Part shown: positions 58,152 to 64,000 of the stretch, one piece after another
How positions within the stretch are numbered: the first letter of the stretch is position 1
How the letters are laid out: the number at the start of each line of letters is the position of its first letter
From: Nemorincola sp044225795
Lineage (GTDB): Bacteria > Bacteroidota > Bacteroidia > Chitinophagales > Chitinophagaceae
Direction of reading: 5' to 3'
Assembly (NCBI GenBank): GCA_044225795.1
Contig: JBGAIF010000001.1
Span: 868,001-932,000, forward strand
Length of the DNA: 64,000 nt
The notes under the pieces: generated by a model
What the model was told of the DNA's origin: nothing
Database searches by the model: none
The model's input: the letters and a program-made list of their open reading frames with translations, nothing else
Translations under genes and position numbers: made by a program

Positions 58152-59579
58152 ATGGATCGCCGCCATTTGCCTTTCTGGCTGTTTGCCTTTAGCGCCATTA
58201 TAGCGTTAAGTGTGTCTGTGCTGGTGCAGGATGGCATGTTCATGGATGCGGTGCTGTATTCTTCTGTGGCCCATAATGAAAGTATAGGCATTGGCACCTT
58301 CTGGTTTCCCCAGTACAGCACGCTTAATATTGCCGGTCTTTCTTCGTTTCATGAGCAGCCGCCGCTCATTTTTGGTATTGTCTCCTTGTTCTACAGGGTG
58401 TTTGGAGAAAGCATATATGTGGAACGCTTGTACACGTTCATTACTATGGTCATTACCATATGGCTCATCAGGGCATTATGGAAGTGGACTTTCAGAGACG
58501 ATGCAGGGCTGAAAGGATATACATGGCTCGTATTGGTGCTCTGGATAGCCATTCCCTGTGTGTATTGGGCGTACAGCAACAATATGTGCGAGAACACTAT
58601 GGGCATCTTTGCACTCTGTTCAGTATTGTTCACGCTGCGGGGCATGGGTAACGACAGACTGTCTGTACCTGATCTGCTCTTGTCCGGCCTGTTCATATTC
58701 CTTGCTACTATGAGCAAGGGCTTCCCCGCTTTCTTCCCGCTGGGCGTGCCGTTTGTGTATTATGTCATCTACCGTAATCATTCCTTCGGGCAAATGGTAA
58801 CGGCAACCTTCCTGCTGCTGGTGGCTCCTGCTATTTGTTATGCCATCCTTTTTAGCATTCCGGAGAGCAGGGAGAGCCTGTCTATCTATTTGTTCAAAAG
58901 GGCACTCTTCCGCATCAATAACGACCCGACCGTAAAATACAGGCTCGATGTGCTTTATCGCATTTTCTGCCAGTTGATACCATCCTTGCTGATAATGACA
59001 ATAGTATTTGTGGTTGCCCGAGCCCGGAAAATGAACACTGCTATTACACATATGCGCCCGGCCTTGCTTTTTTCCGCAATTGGCCTGCTGGCGTCTGTTC
59101 CGCTTACGCTTACATTGGTGCAGAAAGACATCTACCTCATTCCGTGTTTCCCCTACCTGGCATTGGGCATGGCAGCATTTGTCGTCCACCTGGTTCATAT
59201 ATGGGTAGGCCGGGTAGATATAGGAAGCCGGTTGTACCGGATATTGCTTTATGGTAATGTGGTGGCACTGGTGGGTAGTATAGTGCTTACCATAGCCTGT
59301 GTCGGTAAGCCCAACCGGGAGAAGGACATGTTGCACGATGTGTATGCACTGAAGAAGATCGTTCCCCGATTTTCTACCGTCACTGTTCCTCCTCAGATGT
59401 ATGATGAATATGATTTTGTATTGCAGGGATTCCTGGTACGATATGACAATATAAGCATCAGCCCTTATCGCCAGTACGATTACTACCTTATTGACAAGGC
59501 TATCAAGACAGATGCACCCCCCGGCTACAGGAAATTAGATGTCGGACTGGTGAAATACGACATTTACACAAGGTTATAG
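58152..59579 (+). CDS. Membrane glycosyltransferase (GT39/ArnT-like, PMT_2)
   Basis: 475 residues with about eleven membrane helices. The first periplasmic loop has DGMFMDAVLYSSVAHNESIG with the acidic residues used by lipid-linked sugar transferases, and LSSFHEQPPLIFGIVSLF matches the HxxPP motif of the GT39/GT83 group. It would move a sugar from a polyprenyl phosphate donor to a lipid or protein on the periplasmic face. A short soluble C-terminal domain follows (DYYLIDKAIKTD). Acceptor unknown; no cell-envelope cluster adjoins it. Confidence 0.82.
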   Translation: MDRRHLPFWLFAFSAIIALSVSVLVQDGMFMDAVLYSSVAHNESIGIGTFWFPQYSTLNIAGLSSFHEQPPLIFGIVSLFYRVFGESIYVERLYTFITMVITIWLIRALWKWTFRDDAGLKGYTWLVLVLWIAIPCVYWAYSNNMCENTMGIFALCSVLFTLRGMGNDRLSVPDLLLSGLFIFLATMSKGFPAFFPLGVPFVYYVIYRNHSFGQMVTATFLLLVAPAICYAILFSIPESRESLSIYLFKRALFRINNDPTVKYRLDVLYRIFCQLIPSLLIMTIVFVVARARKMNTAITHMRPALLFSAIGLLASVPLTLTLVQKDIYLIPCFPYLALGMAAFVVHLVHIWVGRVDIGSRLYRILLYGNVVALVGSIVLTIACVGKPNREKDMLHDVYALKKIVPRFSTVTVPPQMYDEYDFVLQGFLVRYDNISISPYRQYDYYLIDKAIKTDAPPGYRKLDVGLVKYDIYTRL

Positions 59580-59655
59580 ATATTGCTTACCTGTATATAA
59601 GTAGTGATATTTGAATTATTATGTTCTTTTAGCATTTTATTTGTGCCGATTGAGA

Positions 59656-59663
59656 TAATTTTG
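59656..59663 (+). promoter_or_regulatory. -7 element TAATTTTG
   Basis: A TAnnTTTG match 13 bases before the ATG at 59677; a TTG at 59641 is nearer than usual. Confidence 0.35.
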
Positions 59664-59676
59664 CACTCGCGAACAA

Positions 59677-60087
59677 ATGAAGAACAGGGACAGCAAATTA
59701 ATTACCGGTTTACGGCTCAGGGCATTATGTTATACCCTCGGGCTGTTTGCGCTTGTTGTCATTTGTTACCACAATGCCCATGCGGCGGTTGTTGCCCGCA
59801 ATATCCAGACGTCCGAAACAGCCGGTAAGGTTTATAATCCATTCAGGCATTTATACGAGGCTACTACCGAAACTTCCTGCCGGACACATTATCTCAAACA
59901 TAGAAAGCATCATTATCTGCCTTCCCGCAGGTCGTTCGCCAGGATTTTTGTAAAGAGCACACCAACGGTATTGTCCTGTTGCTTCGTGCCGGAGATACTG
60001 TCGGCTGCCGGAAGTATTACCTCGGTTACACAGTCTCTTTTACGTCCGTTCTATTACATCCATCTTTTTCTCTACGCATTGTATTAA
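59677..60087 (+). CDS. Hypothetical exported or membrane protein
   Basis: 136 residues. A basic start (KNRDSKLITGLRLRALCY) precedes a hydrophobic segment (LGLFALVVICYHNAHA) that reads as a signal peptide cut before AVVAR. The rest is polar and His/Arg-rich (THYLKHRKHHYLPSRRS) with a hydrophobic end (YYIHLFLYALY). I do not recognise it. A promoter-like box before it and a plausible signal peptide support coding, but base use is not decisive. Confidence 0.45.
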   Translation: MKNRDSKLITGLRLRALCYTLGLFALVVICYHNAHAAVVARNIQTSETAGKVYNPFRHLYEATTETSCRTHYLKHRKHHYLPSRRSFARIFVKSTPTVLSCCFVPEILSAAGSITSVTQSLLRPFYYIHLFLYALY

Positions 60088-60161
60088 TAGTTGTTCAGGT
60101 TAACTGAATGAAAATGGTTGCCACCAGGTAGCCTATTACTATTATTAATTCATACTCATCA

Positions 60162-61277
60162 ATGCAAAAGAGAATTCTCTTCTTTTCCTTATTAATATTG
60201 TCTGTAGCCGCCTGTAAGAATGAGGCGGAACCCGATAAGGCGAAACCGGTGGAAATACCTGTCGTCTATGTAGAACAAAAAGACCTGGTCATAGATAAAA
60301 CGTATGTCTCCAATATCCAGGCCATCCGCAATGTTGAGTTGCGCAGTAAAGTATCCGGTTACCTCGACGCGATCTATGTAGATGAGGGCAAAAGCGTAAA
60401 AAAAGGCCAACTGCTTTTCAAGATCAGCGACCAGGAGTTCCGCGCTGATGTGGCAAAGGCAAAGGCGGTGCTGAATACTATGAAGGCCGAGGCCCGTATC
60501 ATAGAGCTGGAGTATGAGCGCGTGAAGCTGCTGGTCAATAAGAAGATCATTTCCCAGACCGAGCTCGATCTTGCAGATTCCAAACTCAAGGCGGCAAATG
60601 CCCGGATAGACGAGGCCATGTCTGCTGTACAGAATGCCGAACAAAAGTTTTCCTACACATCAGTACGCGCGCCGTTCGATGGCATCGTGGACCGCATACC
60701 GCTGAAAACAGGAAGTCTGCTGAGCGATGGTACACTGGTCACTACTGTTTCCGACATTTCATCCATGTATGCCTATTTCGATATTTCAGAGAACGAATAC
60801 CTGGCCTACAAGAGAAAGATGTCAGATTCGTCAGATCGCCGCGGCGCAATCCTGATATTGTCCGATGGCCGCGAATATGAGCATAAAGGAAAGATTGAGA
60901 CCATTGTAAGTGAATTCGAACAGACCACTGGTTCTATCTCATTCAGGGCGGTATTTCCCAATCCGGGGCAATTGCTGAAACATAATGGTACAGGTAAGGT
61001 AAAGCTTACCGCCAACATGGAAGATGCACTGGTCATCCCGCAAAAGGCAGCCTTCGAGATACAGGACAAGAACTATGTCTTTGTGGTCGATGGTTCCAAT
61101 ACGGCAAGGATGCGCAGCTTTGTGCCCGGCGGCAGAACAGACAAATATTACATTGTCCGTTCAGGCTTGTCGCAGGGCGAGGCCATTGTATATGAAGGCA
61201 TCCAGAACCTGAAGGATGGTATGAAAGTGATACCAAAGAAAGGCGTGCAGGATAGCACCCATATCGTAGCCAGGTAG
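60162..61277 (+). CDS. RND efflux periplasmic adaptor (AcrA/MexE-like lipoprotein)
   Basis: 371 residues. A signal peptide ends in a lipobox (SLLILSVAAC). Domains in order: lipoyl half (NVELRSKVSGYLDAIYVDEGKSV), helical hairpin (about 95-155), second lipoyl half (YTSVRAPFDGIVDRIPLKTGSLL), beta-barrel (AYFDISENEYLAY) and a membrane-proximal domain. It would connect the permease that follows with a TolC-type outer-membrane channel. The permease begins 39 bases later. A third gene for the outer-membrane channel may lie beyond the window. Confidence 0.93.
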   Translation: MQKRILFFSLLILSVAACKNEAEPDKAKPVEIPVVYVEQKDLVIDKTYVSNIQAIRNVELRSKVSGYLDAIYVDEGKSVKKGQLLFKISDQEFRADVAKAKAVLNTMKAEARIIELEYERVKLLVNKKIISQTELDLADSKLKAANARIDEAMSAVQNAEQKFSYTSVRAPFDGIVDRIPLKTGSLLSDGTLVTTVSDISSMYAYFDISENEYLAYKRKMSDSSDRRGAILILSDGREYEHKGKIETIVSEFEQTTGSISFRAVFPNPGQLLKHNGTGKVKLTANMEDALVIPQKAAFEIQDKNYVFVVDGSNTARMRSFVPGGRTDKYYIVRSGLSQGEAIVYEGIQNLKDGMKVIPKKGVQDSTHIVAR

Positions 61278-61316
61278 TGTGCCGGCAACTTTTTAATTCA
61301 ACTCAACCACGAAGAA

Positions 61317-64000
61317 ATGTTCAATGTATTTATAAGAAGGCCCGTGCTTTCTCTTGTAATATCGCTTATCATAGTGTTGCTGGGCATTATTGCGCTGTTC
61401 GGCCTGCCGGTCACGCAGTTCCCCGATATCGTTCCGCCATCAGTCACTGTTACGGCCAATTACACTGGCGCCAATGCCGAGGTGTGTGCCAACGCCGTAG
61501 CCATTCCGCTCGAGCGTGCAATTAATGGAGTTCCGGGCATGACGTACATGTCCACGGTCACCAGCAACAACGGTACCACCATTATCACAATTTACTTCAA
61601 AGTAGGTACAGACCCTGATCTGGCCGCAGTGAACGTACAGAACCGCATCACAACTATACTCGACGAGCTGCCTGAAGAGGTGATCAAGTCGGGTGTTACT
61701 ACCGAGAAGGAAGTGAACAGTATGCTCATGTATCTCAATATCATGAGTACAGATACGACTCTCGATGAAAAATTCATCTACAACTTTACTGATATCAACA
61801 TCATCAAAGAACTGAAAAGGATCGAAGGTGTTGGTTTTGCTGAGATCATGGGTATGCAGGATTATTCCATGCGCGTTTGGCTCAAGCCCGACCGTATGCA
61901 TGCCTACAATTTGTCAACAGAGGAAATAATAGAAGCGATAAGGAATCAGAATGTTGAAGCCGCACCTGGTAAGACCGGCGAAAGCTCCGGCAAAGAACCT
62001 CAGTCGCTGCAGTATATTTTGAAGTACACCGGGAAATTCTACAAACCTGAACAGTATGAGAACCTGGTGATACGCTCCGATAATTCGGGTTCATTCCTCC
62101 GGCTCAAGGATGTCGCCGATGTGGAGTTCGGCTCATTCAGTTATTCGATGATCTCTAAGACCGATGGCCGCCCGTCGGCATCTATCATGCTGAAGCAACG
62201 ACCAGGATCCAATGCGCGTGATGTTATCCGAAACATCAAGCTGCGCATGGAAGAGCTGAAGGAGAGCTCATTCCCAACCGGTATGTCCTACAACATCAGC
62301 TACGATGTCTCCCGCTTTCTTGATGCTTCTATTCACGAAGTGATGCGGACATTGTTCGAGGCTTTTCTGCTGGTGTTTGTCATCGTTTACTTGTTCCTGC
62401 AGGATATCAGGTCCACCATAATACCCGCCCTTGCTGTTCCTGTGGCCATTATCGGCACATTGTTCTTCATGCAGGCCCTCGGCTTCTCGCTCAATCTTAT
62501 GACGCTTTTCGCATTGGTGTTATCCATAGGTATAGTGGTGGACAATGCCATTGTGGTGGTTGAGGCGGTACACGCCAAGATGACGACCCACAAACTGCCC
62601 GCATTTGAGGCCACCATCAATTCTATGAAAGAAATAAGCGGCGCTATTATTGCTATCACATTGGTTATGTCTGCCGTATTCATACCGGTTGCTTTCATGT
62701 CGGGACCGGTAGGTATCTTTTACAAGCAGTTCTCTATTACGCTGGCCATTGCTATTGTTATATCGGGTATCAATGCCGTTACGCTTACGCCGGCCTTGTG
62801 TGCCATCATACTCAAACCCACGCATGGACATGCTAAAAAGAACTTGCTCACTTCATTTTTCAATAAGTTCAATAACGGATACGACGGCCTGGTGGGCAGG
62901 TATAAAGGACTGCTGGTCTATATCACGGGACGCAGAGCGCTCATCATGTTGCTGCTGGCAGGTTTTGTGGCGGCTACATGGGGTTTCAATGCCATATTGC
63001 CTGCCGGCTTCATCCCTACCGAAGACCAGGGTATGGTCTATGTAAATGTCACTACGCCTTCCGGCGCCACTCTCGAACGTACGGAAAAGGTATTGGATGA
63101 TGTGCAGAAGATCGCCGCCGGGACTGATGGTGTGGAATCAGTTTCTACACTGGCGGGTTATAGCCTGATGAGCGAGGTGGCAGGGGCATCCTACGGCATG
63201 GCAATGATCAACCTGAAACCGTGGGACAAGAGAAAGAACCTGGCAGAGATCATAGCTGCACTGGATGATAAGGCGAAGAAAATAACAGATGCCAGCATAC
63301 AGTTCTTTGCGCCACCCACAGTCCCGGGATTTGGTAATGCGAGTGGTTTTGAGTTGAGGCTGCTCAATAAGAACGGTTCGGATGATATCATGAAGACCGC
63401 AGAGGTTACTAACAAGTTACTCGATGAGCTGAATAAAGAAAAGAGCCTGGTGAATGTGGTCACAGGCTTCAACCCGTACTTCCCGCAATATATCATCAGT
63501 ATAGACCAGGATATCGCCGCTAAAAAGGGCATACACATCAATACGGCGCTGAACACCTTGAAGACATTATTGGGTAGTTTCTATGCGACAAATTTCATCC
63601 GTTTCGGACAAATGTACAAAGTCATGCTACAGGCATCGCCGCAATACAGGCGCAAGCCGGAAGACATTCTGGACCTGTATGTGAAGAATGACAAAGGGGA
63701 GATGGTGCCATATTCTACCTTCATTAAGATGGAACGCGTCTATGGTCCGGAGCAGCTTACACGATACAATATGTATTTGTCAGCTATGATCAACGGTGAC
63801 GCTGCAAAGGGCTACAGTAGCGGCGATGTGATCTCCACAGTACAGAAGAAGGCAAAGGAATTGCTGCCACGTGGCTATGCGATCGAGTGGTCGGGCATGA
63901 CGCGTGAGCAGGTATTGTCGGGCAACCAGGCCATTTTCATATTTGTCATCTGCCTGCTGTTCGTATATCTGCTTTTATGCGCGCAGTACGAAAGTTTCCT
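61317..64000 (+). CDS. HAE1-type RND multidrug efflux permease (AcrB/MexF-like), 3' end cut
   Basis: The frame is open from the ATG at 61317 to the window end, giving about 894 residues of an expected 1050. MFNVFIRRPVLSLVISLII and VTQFPDIVPPSV form the usual first helix and periplasmic start. The helix-4 region GIVVDNAIVVVEAVHAK has the hydrophobe-amphiphile (HAE1) motif with its Asp pair instead of the metal-pump form. It is a proton-driven exporter of organic compounds, not metals, in contrast to the CusA-type pump on the element. The stop codon lies outside the window. Confidence 0.93.
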   Translation, partial: MFNVFIRRPVLSLVISLIIVLLGIIALFGLPVTQFPDIVPPSVTVTANYTGANAEVCANAVAIPLERAINGVPGMTYMSTVTSNNGTTIITIYFKVGTDPDLAAVNVQNRITTILDELPEEVIKSGVTTEKEVNSMLMYLNIMSTDTTLDEKFIYNFTDINIIKELKRIEGVGFAEIMGMQDYSMRVWLKPDRMHAYNLSTEEIIEAIRNQNVEAAPGKTGESSGKEPQSLQYILKYTGKFYKPEQYENLVIRSDNSGSFLRLKDVADVEFGSFSYSMISKTDGRPSASIMLKQRPGSNARDVIRNIKLRMEELKESSFPTGMSYNISYDVSRFLDASIHEVMRTLFEAFLLVFVIVYLFLQDIRSTIIPALAVPVAIIGTLFFMQALGFSLNLMTLFALVLSIGIVVDNAIVVVEAVHAKMTTHKLPAFEATINSMKEISGAIIAITLVMSAVFIPVAFMSGPVGIFYKQFSITLAIAIVISGINAVTLTPALCAIILKPTHGHAKKNLLTSFFNKFNNGYDGLVGRYKGLLVYITGRRALIMLLLAGFVAATWGFNAILPAGFIPTEDQGMVYVNVTTPSGATLERTEKVLDDVQKIAAGTDGVESVSTLAGYSLMSEVAGASYGMAMINLKPWDKRKNLAEIIAALDDKAKKITDASIQFFAPPTVPGFGNASGFELRLLNKNGSDDIMKTAEVTNKLLDELNKEKSLVNVVTGFNPYFPQYIISIDQDIAAKKGIHINTALNTLKTLLGSFYATNFIRFGQMYKVMLQASPQYRRKPEDILDLYVKNDKGEMVPYSTFIKMERVYGPEQLTRYNMYLSAMINGDAAKGYSSGDVISTVQKKAKELLPRGYAIEWSGMTREQVLSGNQAIFIFVICLLFVYLLLCAQYESF

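Noticed and set aside
61440..61901. Minus-strand frame opposite the AcrB-type permease
   Set aside because: Within a clearly conserved RND coding sequence; no domain and no promoter.

Overview
The window is a piece of a Bacteroidota chromosome, probably Chitinophagia or Sphingobacteriia (my inference). The support is: several promoters with the Bacteroidota -7 box TAnnTTTG, almost no Shine-Dalgarno sites, a type IX secretion (T9SS) sorting domain, a Bacteroidota-type tmRNA, a futalosine-pathway menaquinone gene (mqnC), FISUMP and DUF4440 proteins, and a CusA-TolC fusion pump. No gene pins down the genus.

Layout. 1-20640 is core chromosome: a partial membrane protein, a structured leader before an acyl-CoA thioesterase, an M16-like protein, GNAT, MsrB, MqnC, DUF559, DnaN, AlaS, a histidine kinase, a metallo-beta-lactamase-fold hydrolase, a CDF metal exporter, an ion channel, a TPR protein, a FadN-like beta-oxidation enzyme, a di-haem cytochrome c and small proteins. 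At 20773-21138 lies ssrA (tmRNA, tag GEYSYAMAA). Its 3' end is the insertion point of a mobile element of about 33.5 kb bounded by imperfect 120-bp direct repeats (21126-21245 and 54565-54683). Chromosomal genes resume after it: an MFS transporter gene broken by an internal deletion, carbonic anhydrase, a transglutaminase-like protein, a glycosyltransferase and an AcrAB-type efflux pair that runs off the window.

The element is visibly more A+T rich than its flanks. In order it carries a tyrosine integrase next to ssrA; a heavy-metal efflux cassette (DUF6660-like protein, small membrane protein, CusA-TolC fusion, adaptor, P1B-4 ATPase); a defence-like block (nucleotidyltransferase-like protein, XRE-ImmA/IrrE, beta-family protein, sce7726-family nuclease-like protein, DUF4145, HerA/VirD4-like ATPase); two XerD-like recombinases flanking a tRNA 3' fragment; regulators, a degenerate RuvC-like protein and ArdC antirestriction; an XRE repressor with two operators facing a T9SS-exported NHL protein; SSB; a nucleoside-deoxyribosyltransferase/TIR-like effector followed by about 400 nt of strongly structured non-coding DNA; a FISUMP membrane protein; and a mobilisation module (small membrane proteins, VirD4-like coupling protein, MobC-like protein, relaxase, excisionase-like and winged-helix proteins). 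No mating-pore genes are present, so it looks like an integrative mobilisable element that borrows a type IV secretion system.

The most promising new biology is (a) the four-gene block at 31433-34872 with a palindromic operator and a convergent nuclease-like partner, and (b) the effector at 44506-45267 with its structured neighbour at 45318-45690. Both functions are inference from motifs and context.
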